This document shows positions 27,663 to 36,415 of a DNA stretch of 52,478 bases, piece after piece. The notes under the pieces were generated by a model. The model had not been told where the DNA came from. It ran no database searches and was given only the letters and a program-made list of their open reading frames with translations. Origin of the DNA: Cytophagales bacterium. GTDB lineage: Bacteria > Bacteroidota > Bacteroidia > Cytophagales > UBA9547. Numbering within the stretch: the stretch's first letter is position 1; each line of letters begins with the position of its first letter. Location of the stretch: the NCBI GenBank assembly GCA_013297755.1, contig JAAFIH010000032.1, positions 1 to 52,478 on the forward strand, given 5' to 3'. The translations under genes and the position numbers were made by a program.

Positions 27663-27726
27663 TATCAAATTGAGTTATATAATTAAAATATTTTGCAACA
27701 TTAATTAAAAGTTTTTAAAAAAATTG

Positions 27727-27734
27727 TATGTTTG
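27727..27734 (+). promoter_or_regulatory. -7 element before the avidin-pepsin gene
   Basis: TATGTTTG, an exact TANNTTTG match, lies 45 bp before the start codon and would give an AT-rich leader of about 40 nt. No TTTG is present at the ideal -33 distance. Confidence 0.45.
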
Positions 27735-27779
27735 TAAAAAAAATATAAATATTTATAAAATTATAATTTTTAAAAAAAT

Positions 27780-29255
27780 ATGACTTATACTGATATCACT
27801 GGAAATTGGCAAAACGAATTTGGTTCTATACTCATGGTAAACTATGTAGATGTATCAACAGGAATTTTTTCGGGTACATATAGTTCTCATACAGGTGCTA
27901 CTGGCAATTATTATGTAGTAGGTGTTACAGATTTTAATCCAGACCCAAATGTTAATAGTCAAACTATTTCGTTTTCTATTTCTTGGCGAAGCTACACTGG
28001 CCCACAACAACCACCACAGACTGGGGATAATTGGGTATCAGGATTTGCAGGTCAGCTACAGATAACCCCTGAGGGAACACAACAAATAGTATCTACTTAT
28101 TTATTACAAAAAAATTCAAATCCTGCCGACAACTGGGGTGCCACTGTTGTAGCCACTGCTACATTTGTAAGAACAAATATTTATCCAAAACTTGGCGATG
28201 TATCAGAAATAATTTCTTTTCCTTTCCAAAAAGGAAAACTTACCGAAAATGGAGCTACTCCCTGGTTTACTAATCTGGGTATAGGCACACCAGCTCAAAA
28301 TTTAAAATTAATGATTGACACTGGTACCGATAATACTTGGGTTACATCAAGCCAGTGTACTACACAAGCCTGTTTGGCACACAATTCTTTTAATCAAAAC
28401 AATTCTGTAAGCTTCAAAATACTTGATAACAATCCAAAAATCAAATCTTTTGGCCCATGGGGAAACATGACCGTAATTGAAGGCGAGGATATATTTTTGT
28501 TATCTCAAGTAAATGAAAATTTATCAAAAAATCAAATAAACTCTTCTGAAGCTCTTAATTTTGAATTAGCTACAAATTACGATGGCTCTCAATTTTTAGA
28601 ACTCGATTGCGATGGTGGCATTGCTGTACCCTCGCCTTTTTGGGAGGTAGGCCCAAATACAGAATCGCTGATGTTGCAATTAATGAAAGATGGGAAAATT
28701 GATTTTGCTATTGCTTCGTTTTGGTACAATAATCAATCAGGTATTGGCGAATGTCTTTTTGGAGCAGTAGATTACACCAAGTTTGATGCCTCGACCTTGC
28801 GATTATATACACTATTGCCCATTACTATTCCTGGCTTAGAATACCTTTGGGCATTAAAATTAAACGCTTTTTTGGTAAACAATGCCCCAGTAGAAGCAGG
28901 TATTACCAGTTTTGTGTTAGACACTGGCTCTTCTATATTTAAGGCTAATCAACAAATGATAAACTGCCTACTAGTTGCAGTTACACTGAATGGAAGCTTG
29001 CCAATTTCGATTACAGATTTTAACCAAACGGCCAATTACCCAACCATAACCTTAAACTTAGGCAACAATTTATATATCATTACACCTCAACAATATTTTA
29101 TACAACTATCGCCTTCTAGTTGGACAATAGGTATACAAACCCTTGATGGAATGCCTCAAGGTATGCTTCTGGTAGGTTCTGTATTCCTAGAAACTGTATA
29201 TAGTGTGTTTGACTACGAAAATAAATTAATTGCACTTGCTAATGTAACATTATAA
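27780..29255 (+). CDS. Avidin-domain / pepsin-family aspartic protease fusion
   Basis: A 491-aa protein of two parts. Residues 1-131 match the avidin/streptavidin barrel: DITGNWQNEFGS, FSGTYSSHTG, SFSISWRS, DNWVSGFAGQLQ, TYLLQKNSNPADNW and ATATFVR align in order with streptavidin strands. Most biotin-contact positions are kept or similar (Asn12, Ser16, Tyr34, Ser36, Trp69, Trp85, Leu109, Trp119), but streptavidin Trp108 is Tyr107 here and Asp128 is Ala126. Residues about 160-491 match an entire bilobed pepsin (family A1): WFTNLGIGTPAQNLKLMIDT with catalytic Asp180 (DTG), ECLFGAVDYTKF, second Asp381 (DTGSS), PTITLNLGNNLYIITPQQY and the closing VFDYENKLIALANV. There is no signal peptide, and an in-frame stop lies just upstream, so export is unexplained. 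Activity and ligand are inferred from family only. Confidence 0.9.
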   Translation: MTYTDITGNWQNEFGSILMVNYVDVSTGIFSGTYSSHTGATGNYYVVGVTDFNPDPNVNSQTISFSISWRSYTGPQQPPQTGDNWVSGFAGQLQITPEGTQQIVSTYLLQKNSNPADNWGATVVATATFVRTNIYPKLGDVSEIISFPFQKGKLTENGATPWFTNLGIGTPAQNLKLMIDTGTDNTWVTSSQCTTQACLAHNSFNQNNSVSFKILDNNPKIKSFGPWGNMTVIEGEDIFLLSQVNENLSKNQINSSEALNFELATNYDGSQFLELDCDGGIAVPSPFWEVGPNTESLMLQLMKDGKIDFAIASFWYNNQSGIGECLFGAVDYTKFDASTLRLYTLLPITIPGLEYLWALKLNAFLVNNAPVEAGITSFVLDTGSSIFKANQQMINCLLVAVTLNGSLPISITDFNQTANYPTITLNLGNNLYIITPQQYFIQLSPSSWTIGIQTLDGMPQGMLLVGSVFLETVYSVFDYENKLIALANVTL

Positions 29256-29395
29256 GCTATTTGGAAACTTCTAAAATGCTCAATTTCGTTGACTTTCTCA
29301 CTTTAGATAAGTGTTTGGATAAGGTTTTTGAAATTAATTAAGAGCCTTTTGGATTTTCCAATTAAATATTTAATAACCCAAATAAATTATTCAAA

Positions 29396-29806
29396 ATGAC
29401 ACAAATAAAATCATACTTATCAACAAAATATGCAGATGTGTATTATGACATAACCTCAAAAACAGGATTTGCTATTTGGAAAGATTTTTGCAATGAAGAA
29501 GACTATAGAAGTACAATATTAATTCAAGAAAAAATGGTTAAAGACGAATCTCTCAAATACATTATATGCGATATTCGTAATTTTAAGGGTACTACTGTTG
29601 CCAATGCTAACTGGACAAACGATGTAGTACAGCCAAGATTACACAACTCTTCTTTGAAGAAAATAGCATATATTGTCGGAGATAGTGTTTTTGGTAATTT
29701 TACCCTTACTGTAATAAAGAAAAAAATAGATGCAGATGGCATATTGCTTACTAATGCTTTTAAAGATACTGGTAGTGCCGAAAAGTGGCTTAAAGAATTG
29801 ATATAG
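29396..29806 (+). CDS. Small STAS/SEC14-like domain protein
   Basis: A 136-aa soluble protein. Its order of elements, YYDITSKTGFAIWKDFCNEE, YRSTILIQEKMVKDESLKYI, CDIRNFKGT, W-x-N-D, LKKIAYIVGDSVFGNFTLTV and a final AEKWLKEL, follows the pattern of small Bacteroidetes proteins labelled STAS/SEC14-like (SpoIIAA-like fold). These are often linked to signalling, but no specific role is established. It lies 140 bp after the avidin-pepsin gene on the same strand and converges with the signalling operon, so it could belong to either neighbourhood. No membrane segment or signal peptide. Confidence 0.5.
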   Translation: MTQIKSYLSTKYADVYYDITSKTGFAIWKDFCNEEDYRSTILIQEKMVKDESLKYIICDIRNFKGTTVANANWTNDVVQPRLHNSSLKKIAYIVGDSVFGNFTLTVIKKKIDADGILLTNAFKDTGSAEKWLKELI

Positions 29807-29858
29807 TAAGCTAGTGCTTGATTCAAGCAGCAAGTTCCACTTTTTGTTTTAAAATATC

Positions 29859-30857
29859 TTAAATGCTGTTGAGTATTATTTGATGGATGATAGTATCCAA
29901 TTCAGTAGTTGCTTGTTTTAAAAAACTTAGTTCTTTTGTAGTATCATTACCTTTTTTTGATTCTATAAGATTAATAAGCCCCAGTATTGTAGCAACAGGT
30001 CGCCTTACTTCGTGAGATTGCTGCCAAGCAATTTTTTTGAATACTTCGTTTTGTCTATTTATTTCAATTTCATTTAATTTTTGGTTTGTGATATCTTTTA
30101 CATTATGGGCTACGCCAAGCATATTATTGTTGTAATCATATACTGGAAAGATAGTAAATTTCCACCACCCTATGCCATTTGTTTTTTCTACTTCTATTCG
30201 TTCATGATTAAGAACTCGTTGATAATAGCCACTGAACTCGTCTTGAAATTGGGGTAGCATAAAATCAATAGCGTTGTCGTTTGGCTTGGGTTCACGCCCA
30301 AAGATTTGAAAACAAAGTGATTTAGCCACTTTGTTGGAGTAAACTATTTTTAAATCTTTGTTGATATAGGTGCAGGCTTCGTTTGTGCTTTCATATATTG
30401 CTCCTAGCATTGTAGACATTTCAAGTTTAGATTCTATGGCAGATTTAGTTAATGATTTTAGTTCTATACAATCAGATAAATGAGATATAAATTGATTTAA
30501 TAATGCAGTATTGATAGTTTCAAAAAAACCAGAATTTTGATTTAAAAAGCTAACACAACCAATGGTGTCGTTTGTTTTGTTTACTACTAAAACATACGAA
30601 ATGCTGATTGAATTATGCAATATATAACCTGATTTCTTGAATGATTTTTCTGTAATAATAGCTGTTATTAATTTCTCTAGTTCCTCGTTTTTCTCTATAT
30701 TATAATAATGATGTCTAAAAATGTTGGGGGTTTCTAAGACAGAAATTATTGCATTATTGCTATCAAATATTAGCGATGATATATTTAGCAAACTATTAAA
30801 ATCAAATGCGTCTAATTTACTTTTATAATCAATCATTCTACTAAAATAATTTTGCAT
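29859..30857 (-). CDS. GAF-like/PAS/HisKA sensor protein lacking an ATPase domain
   Basis: A 332-aa soluble protein. Residues about 1-150 look like a divergent GAF sensor, about 155-265 form a PAS domain (MLGAIYESTNEACTYINKDL ... GVAHNVKDITNQK), and about 268-332 are a histidine-kinase dimerisation helix pair with the H-box AWQQSHEVRRPVATILGL. The protein stops right after the second DHp helix (LDTIIHQIILNSI): the HATPase_c domain with N, G1 and G2 boxes is absent, and no remnant is visible downstream. Such truncated HisKA proteins occur in Bacteroidetes. The histidine could be phosphorylated in trans or the protein could be a dimerisation adaptor. Last gene of a four-gene leftward operon. 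Confidence 0.8.
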   Translation of the reverse strand: MQNYFSRMIDYKSKLDAFDFNSLLNISSLIFDSNNAIISVLETPNIFRHHYYNIEKNEELEKLITAIITEKSFKKSGYILHNSISISYVLVVNKTNDTIGCVSFLNQNSGFFETINTALLNQFISHLSDCIELKSLTKSAIESKLEMSTMLGAIYESTNEACTYINKDLKIVYSNKVAKSLCFQIFGREPKPNDNAIDFMLPQFQDEFSGYYQRVLNHERIEVEKTNGIGWWKFTIFPVYDYNNNMLGVAHNVKDITNQKLNEIEINRQNEVFKKIAWQQSHEVRRPVATILGLINLIESKKGNDTTKELSFLKQATTELDTIIHQIILNSI

Positions 30858-30923
30858 AAGTATATAGTTAAAAATGCTTATCTCCTGCTACGCCTTAATT
30901 GAAAACCTAACAGGAAGAATAAA

Positions 30924-31439
30924 TTACCAAGTAATTTTAAAGGTATCTACATCAATGATATTAACTTTTCCATTGGTTTCGCCACACATCTCTAAAATTC
31001 CTAAAAAAACACCTTCATAAAGCTTTGAATTATAACCAGGAGCTTTTGCAACTATTTCTACTAAACCATTTTCTTTTTTTAAAAATGTTCTAGGCACAAC
31101 TCCCTCGCCTTCGTGGTTTGCCAAAAAACCTTCTGCTTCAAACAAAATAAAATCTAAAGTTGAGTTCAAATGTGGGGGGAGTCCAGTTGTTCTTTTTATA
31201 GTTGGATATACCCTTTTTCCTAAAATCACATATCCATTTTCTTTCATACCATTGTTGTTGAAACAAATTTCAAGAAATTCTGAAAATAATTTTACATCAT
31301 AAAACTCTTCTGGGTCGAGTTCCAAGTGTGTTAAACCAATTTCGTTTTCTAAGAAATTATTTGCCTTTGCAATTACTTCTTGGTTGCCGCCTAGTAAATG
31401 TCCGCTAAGTGTGATAAATTTTCCTTTAATGTTTGCCAT
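30924..31439 (-). CDS. Unrecognised 171-aa protein in signalling operon
   Basis: A soluble alpha/beta protein with no signal peptide or membrane segment. The pattern of its last two thirds (FYDVKLFSEFLEICFNN, VILGKRVYPTIKRTTG, then strand-rich VEIVAKAPGYNSKLYEGVFL followed by GILEMCG) vaguely recalls the H-NOX/V4R/DUF2378 group of small-ligand sensor folds, where a helical part precedes a short beta sheet ending in a G-x-x-x-G-x-L helix. No heme-binding histidine can be assigned. It sits 14 bp after the GAF-PAS gene and 66 bp before the PAS-HisKA gene, so it is probably an input or adaptor component of that system. The function is not established. Confidence 0.45.
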   Translation of the reverse strand: MANIKGKFITLSGHLLGGNQEVIAKANNFLENEIGLTHLELDPEEFYDVKLFSEFLEICFNNNGMKENGYVILGKRVYPTIKRTTGLPPHLNSTLDFILFEAEGFLANHEGEGVVPRTFLKKENGLVEIVAKAPGYNSKLYEGVFLGILEMCGETNGKVNIIDVDTFKITW

Positions 31440-31453
31440 AATTATTTTAATTT

Positions 31454-33187
31454 TTAAATGAGTGATTTATTAAGTTCTAATTGTTCGAGTGTTTTGATTA
31501 ATTCTTGTTCTTTTTTTAGTTCTAAAGTTATATCTCTAAAGAAAAACACAAAATAAGTCGAGCCATTTAATTGTGATTTTTTTCCAGTAAGGCTTACCAT
31601 TTTATTATTTTTGTTTTCTAAGAATAGCTTTTGGGTATATACTTTATTGGTAATGAATTTTTGTAAATCAAATAGTTTTAGAAATATTTTTAAATTATTT
31701 GGTTTATCAGATTCTTGTATTTCTAAAATTTCATAAAATTTATTATTAGTTCTGTCTATATCACCGTTGACATCGCAAGTAAAAATACCTTCTGGAGATG
31801 CTTCTAAAATTGTGTTAAATCTGTCAAGTGTGTTTTGATTATTATTGAGTAATGCTTCGATTTCTTTTTTTCTTCGCTCGGTTTCTTCTTGAGTTGCCTG
31901 TAGTTCTTCCATGTTTTGACGCATTTCTTCTTCTTGAGCTCTTAGTTCTTCGGTTTGTTGTTGCGAAATAGCGAGCAACGATTTTGTTTTTTCATTCGTT
32001 TTAACGGTTGAAATAGCGGCAGCTATATTTTCTGCTATTTTTTTAACAAATTCGATTTCATGTTTTTCTAAAACCTTAAAAAAAGCTAGTTCTATAACAC
32101 CAAATACAACATCGTTTACTATCAATGGGCATATCAATAAGCATGTTGGAGTGGCTTTGCCCAGGCCAGAAGTAATGTTTATATAATTATCAGGAACTTT
32201 TGTTAAATACATAATATCTTTTTCTAAATAACATTCCCCCAAAAGCCCTTCGTAGATATAAATTTTCTTTTGTAAATATTTTTTGCGTTCGTACGCATAA
32301 CAAGAAACCAATTCTAAATATAAATCATCCAAATTGGTATCGTTTAGCACAAATATTCCCCCCTGGTTTGCTTCTAAATACTTAATGATGTCTACTAAAA
32401 TTGCATCCAAAATTGTGGTTAGGTTATTGTTGGTATTGCGCATGATTTTTGATGATTTTGCCAAGCCTTCCGAAATCCAATTTCTTTGTTGCTCTTCCAT
32501 TTGTGAATCTTCAATTTTTTCAATATATTCTTTTAGTTTAAGTTCTGAAGTTTCTAAAATTTTATTTTTTTCATTCATTTGGTCGAACAAAACCAAACTT
32601 TCAGTTTCTGATTGTTTATTCAAAAATGCTAAACCAAGTATTGAACTTATACTAAAAAATATTGCCATTAAAATAGTAAGATGCGAAAGCCAACCTGTAC
32701 GTAAAACTGTTGCATCGAAATCAGCTTCAAACCAAGCATTGGTCAATGGAAAAGATAAAATACAACTAGCACAAACAATTGAAATAAAAATAAGTGCTAT
32801 TTTCTCGGATACATCAAAAATTACATAAGGAATCATTATTAGGCCAATTTGGCATAAATACAATGATGAAATAGGCTGCTCACCAGTTTTACTCAGGTAT
32901 GCGTTGTATATTGTAGCTAGGGTTATGGGCATTAATGAAACTAAAAAACGAGAAAAATAAATCTGCCCAAAGTAATTTAATATAAAAACAATAATTATGA
33001 CAAACGACCCTAATCCTGGAAATATTGCCAATGGTGGAAAGTATATGAGTGAAATTGTAGTAAATGGTATGCCCAAACTACAAAACAATATTAAGCATAT
33101 AAGATTTGCTGGAAATACTTTGCGTTTAAGATAAGAAGGTAAATCATCATTATATCCTATATTTAATAATTGAATATTCGATTTCAT
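31454..33187 (-). CDS. Membrane GAF-PAS sensor protein without output domain
   Basis: A 577-aa membrane protein. Five or six hydrophobic segments fill residues about 25-200, followed by a short coiled coil, a GAF domain (about 245-395), a second coiled coil with the typical Bacteroidetes linker EELRAQEEEMRQNMEELQAT (about 400-445), and a PAS domain (about 450-560) ending FVFFFRDITLELKKEQE. In many relatives this linker leads to a histidine kinase or SpoIIE-type phosphatase; here the protein ends about 20 residues after PAS with no catalytic domain. It must therefore act through a partner, plausibly the receiver encoded 28 bp upstream or the PAS-HisKA protein downstream. Confidence 0.85.
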   Translation of the reverse strand: MKSNIQLLNIGYNDDLPSYLKRKVFPANLICLILFCSLGIPFTTISLIYFPPLAIFPGLGSFVIIIVFILNYFGQIYFSRFLVSLMPITLATIYNAYLSKTGEQPISSLYLCQIGLIMIPYVIFDVSEKIALIFISIVCASCILSFPLTNAWFEADFDATVLRTGWLSHLTILMAIFFSISSILGLAFLNKQSETESLVLFDQMNEKNKILETSELKLKEYIEKIEDSQMEEQQRNWISEGLAKSSKIMRNTNNNLTTILDAILVDIIKYLEANQGGIFVLNDTNLDDLYLELVSCYAYERKKYLQKKIYIYEGLLGECYLEKDIMYLTKVPDNYINITSGLGKATPTCLLICPLIVNDVVFGVIELAFFKVLEKHEIEFVKKIAENIAAAISTVKTNEKTKSLLAISQQQTEELRAQEEEMRQNMEELQATQEETERRKKEIEALLNNNQNTLDRFNTILEASPEGIFTCDVNGDIDRTNNKFYEILEIQESDKPNNLKIFLKLFDLQKFITNKVYTQKLFLENKNNKMVSLTGKKSQLNGSTYFVFFFRDITLELKKEQELIKTLEQLELNKSLI

Positions 33188-33215
33188 TTTTTTGCCCTGC
33201 GATTTTTGTGTTAAA

Positions 33216-33641
33216 TTATTGTAAGTTCAATTTATTTGGTAACTGATGTTGATTATAGGTGGGGCATATTCTTAAAATAAAATCCAATTTTTCGATAGAA
33301 ATTGGTTTTTCGATAAATCCAACCACAGACTTGAATTTTGTAGCTATTTGTCTATCTTGAGGGTTTGCAGAGCTGCTAAGGATACAAATTGGTATTTGTT
33401 GATGCTTATGGCCATTGGCATATAATATTTCCAAATATTCAAGCCCATTAAGCCAGGGCATATTCAAATCTAATAATATTAAGTCTGGGAAAGATTCTAT
33501 TTCTGATTGTAATAATAAACTATTTAGAGCATCTTGGGCAGATAAAAAACTAATGGTTTCAAAATCAATAGTATGACTTTGTAGTACATTTTTTGTAATA
33601 AATATACAAATTTCGTCATCATCTATTATCATTATTTTCAT
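33216..33641 (-). CDS. Single-domain response regulator (CheY-like)
   Basis: A 141-aa receiver with no output domain. The acidic pocket is Asp7-Asp8-Asp9, the phosphorylation site is Asp58 in LILLDLNMP, the switch serine is in ILSSSA (89-91) and the conserved lysine is Lys112 in EKP. Lone receivers of this type pass phosphate to, or bind, partner kinases. First gene of the four-gene leftward operon with the GAF-PAS, 171-aa and PAS-HisKA genes. Confidence 0.93.
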   Translation of the reverse strand: MKIMIIDDDEICIFITKNVLQSHTIDFETISFLSAQDALNSLLLQSEIESFPDLILLDLNMPWLNGLEYLEILYANGHKHQQIPICILSSSANPQDRQIATKFKSVVGFIEKPISIEKLDFILRICPTYNQHQLPNKLNLQ

Positions 33642-33878
33642 CTTATATAATTTTATAAGTTACTTATTTTCTAAACTTCTTCAAATAAACTAATTAAGTT
33701 TAGAAATTAATAAAGTAATATTGATAGATTTTTAAAACTAAGGGTATTTTTGTTTTTTAACAAGGGTTTTACCTTAGTTTTTAAGTGTTTTATTCGATGA
33801 ATGTCTAAGTTGTAAAGACTAAGAGTATAAAATTTTCGATAAAAACAAAAATGTGGTTTATTTATTGTTTTACAATTT

Positions 33879-34496
33879 TTAAATTAAACCCTTTTCTCTT
33901 GTATATTTTATGATGTCAGCTGTCGAATGCAAATTTAGTTTCTTGTAAATTTTTGTTTTATGCCCTTCAACAGTTTTTGTAGAAATATTCATCTTTTCAG
34001 CAATTTCTTTATTTGAAAATCCATGTCCTATGAAAGAAATCAGCTGTGTTTCTTTATAAGTTAAAATATATTCATTTTGATTATTTAAAGCATAGTCTAA
34101 AAATGTTTTTTTTATATCATCTGATAAATATAAGTTGCCCTCTTTTACTGTATCAATAGCATCAAAAAGATTATTTATTTCAGCATTCTTACTGACATAC
34201 CCTTGTATGCCAAGAGAGAACATTTTTTTAATAAACGCATATTCATCGTGCATTGATACAACAATGATTTTAACAAAAGGCATGGTGTTTTTTAACTCTT
34301 GAATAAGTATAATTCCTGAATCGCCTTTCAAGTTTATATCAAGCAAAACAATGTTTGGTTTTAGTTTTTCTATTTCTAAATAAGCATCTCTAATATTGTC
34401 AGTATCGCCAATTATTTCGATTTCTATTTTTGATTTTAAAAAATGTACCCATGTTTCTCTCAAAAGGCGATGGTCTTCTACTATATATATTTTCAT
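33879..34496 (-). CDS. NarL/LuxR-family response regulator
   Basis: A 205-aa transcription factor. The receiver (1-120) starts MKIYIVEDHRLL, with phospho-acceptor Asp53 in VLLDINLKGDSG; the C-terminal LuxR helix-turn-helix (about 140-205) reads LTYKETQLISFIGHGFSNKE and MNISTKTVEGHKTKIYKKL. It starts 9 bp after the stop of the PAS kinase gene, which carries the HisKA_3 type matched to NarL regulators, so the two form a cognate pair. Target genes are unknown. Confidence 0.95.
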   Translation of the reverse strand: MKIYIVEDHRLLRETWVHFLKSKIEIEIIGDTDNIRDAYLEIEKLKPNIVLLDINLKGDSGIILIQELKNTMPFVKIIVVSMHDEYAFIKKMFSLGIQGYVSKNAEINNLFDAIDTVKEGNLYLSDDIKKTFLDYALNNQNEYILTYKETQLISFIGHGFSNKEIAEKMNISTKTVEGHKTKIYKKLNLHSTADIIKYTREKGLI

Positions 34497-34505
34497 TATT
34501 AATTT

Positions 34506-36230
34506 TTAATTATTAATTGGTATAGCTATTGCAAATAATGTACCTTTATTAAATTTTGTTATCATTTTTAAATTACCGTTCATAAAAGCAACTCGATTTT
34601 TGATGTTTGTCAATCCTTTTCCTTTGCTAAGTTGGGTATATTCAAAACCACTTCCATCATCGCTAGTAAGTAAAATAAGAATTGAGCAATAAATTTTAAT
34701 TTTTACTTTAAACAACTTTGCAGATGAATGTTTATGTACATTTTGTGATATTTCTTGAATAATTCTAAAAATATTTAATTTTAAATCACTTGATAATTCT
34801 GTTTTAATATTGTTTAAAAATTTAATTCTATGTTTTATATTAGAATCCTTAAAAATAGTTGATAAATAATGGTTAATAGAATCTTCAAAAGAAGTGTTTT
34901 CTAATAAAAAATGGCTTGAATTATTTATAATAGATTTTATTTCAAGGCTTGCTTTGTCTAGCAATTCCAAAACAGCAGTTTTTTCTTTAGATTCTTCTAA
35001 TTGTTTAATATTTATTCTAGCTACATATAAAAGCTGGTTCACACTATCGTGCAAGTCTGTAGCAATTCTATTTTTTTCTACTTCTTGAAAATCTATAATT
35101 GATTTAGCAATTTTTATTTTTTCGTTGGGTTGAAAAATACATAAATCATTAAACTTACAATTGATAACCATAAATTCTACTTCATTTGTTTCGTTTCTGA
35201 GTGGATAGTAATAAATATCTGACAGAAACTGACCAGATTCATAAATTATATTAAAGTCAAGTTTAATAGACTCACCTTTAAAAACTCGTTCATAAAAACT
35301 AATAATTCTTGATTTATAATCGTCTGGTATATACTCTAGAATATACTGACCTACAAAAGGAGTAACTCCAAATCTTTCTGCAACTTTTACACTTTCTAAA
35401 TTATAAGTTATGAGCTTATAGTCTTTATTAATTACTGCTACAGAATTTTCATTGGTATCTAGTATAGATTTTAGGTGTGAAATAATGAGTGAATATTCGT
35501 TTTCTTTTTTCCTGATTTTTGAAATATCAAAAGCTAAACCAAATACATACTCTTTTTGCGAAATTATGTTGTAGTAATATTCAAATATACTTTCAATGTG
35601 TTTTATACCACCTTCAAACCCAGGATCAAGTATTCTAAATTGCTTAACAATTATTTTTTTTGAGTTTTTTAATTCAGTAATTAAACTTAAATCAACAAAT
35701 GGTAAATCTTCTGGATGTATTTTTTTAAATATATCTAATAAGGTAATATTTTCTGATTTTTGTAAATTGTATATTTCATAAAATTCATTGCTAAGTTGAA
35801 TATTATCTGCCAAAATATCATATCTAAAACTAGATAAATTTGTAATAACACTTGAATTATTAATCAGTTTACTTACAATAAAATTATCTATTTCAGTTGA
35901 TTTATGTTTAGAAATGTCATATCCAATACAGCATATTCCAACAGGTTGATTTTGGGAACAATAAATTAACTTAAACTCCCAATAAGTCCAAAAATAAGTT
36001 CCATCAGATTTTGGTTTTCTCAACTCTAGATTTTCAACACTCGATTTTCCAGTTAATAATCTTTCAGTGGCTTCGATAGCTAAATGTGCATCAATGGGAT
36101 GAATGCTTTTTATGCTTTGAATACCAACAAAATCAGCATGCATAAACCCAAATCGCTCTTTAAAATGAGGATTTATATAAGTGTAATTTCCAGCCAAATC
36201 AGTAATAATATGATAAATTTTCTCGAACAT
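34506..36230 (-). CDS. Soluble multi-PAS histidine kinase (HPK7/NarX-like)
   Basis: A 574-aa kinase with no membrane segment. PAS domains lie at about 1-110 (ITDLAGNYTYINPHFKERFG), 130-240 and 250-370 (NENSVAVINKDYKLITYN). The HisKA_3 dimerisation domain has the phosphorylated histidine near residue 392 in ATDLHDSVNQLL, and the HATPase_c domain (about 475-574) keeps the N box (QEISQNVHKHS), G1 (DDGSGF) and G2 (KGLTNIKNRV). It is paired with the NarL-type regulator 9 bp downstream. The cytoplasmic PAS domains suggest an intracellular cue such as redox or a metabolite, but no cofactor ligand can be assigned. Confidence 0.92.
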   Translation of the reverse strand: MFEKIYHIITDLAGNYTYINPHFKERFGFMHADFVGIQSIKSIHPIDAHLAIEATERLLTGKSSVENLELRKPKSDGTYFWTYWEFKLIYCSQNQPVGICCIGYDISKHKSTEIDNFIVSKLINNSSVITNLSSFRYDILADNIQLSNEFYEIYNLQKSENITLLDIFKKIHPEDLPFVDLSLITELKNSKKIIVKQFRILDPGFEGGIKHIESIFEYYYNIISQKEYVFGLAFDISKIRKKENEYSLIISHLKSILDTNENSVAVINKDYKLITYNLESVKVAERFGVTPFVGQYILEYIPDDYKSRIISFYERVFKGESIKLDFNIIYESGQFLSDIYYYPLRNETNEVEFMVINCKFNDLCIFQPNEKIKIAKSIIDFQEVEKNRIATDLHDSVNQLLYVARINIKQLEESKEKTAVLELLDKASLEIKSIINNSSHFLLENTSFEDSINHYLSTIFKDSNIKHRIKFLNNIKTELSSDLKLNIFRIIQEISQNVHKHSSAKLFKVKIKIYCSILILLTSDDGSGFEYTQLSKGKGLTNIKNRVAFMNGNLKMITKFNKGTLFAIAIPINN

Positions 36231-36297
36231 GTAGTTTACAATTTTTGTTAATAATTTTCACATTATAGCAAGTAATTTACTGGCAAAAATGATATTA

Positions 36298-36415
36298 GGG
36301 AACTTCTCAAAACTCCAAATATATTTCTAAAAGCCTCATCCAAGCCTTTTTCTGTTTCTATATCACAGAATCCAAAAGGGAGGTTTTTAAAAGAATTGAG
36401 GTTATAGAAGTTCCC
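36298..36415 (-). repeat. Dispersed inverted-repeat element, copy C
   Basis: 118 bp bounded by perfect 10-bp inverted repeats GGGAACTTCT (36298-36307) and AGAAGTTCCC (36406-36415). It aligns along its full length with copy A inside the adhesin gene and carries the shared core CACAGAATCCAAAAGGGAGG. No clear target duplication. The remaining 36416-36761 is AT-rich; a 29-codon ATG frame at 36590-36679 is not supported as a gene. Confidence 0.8.
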
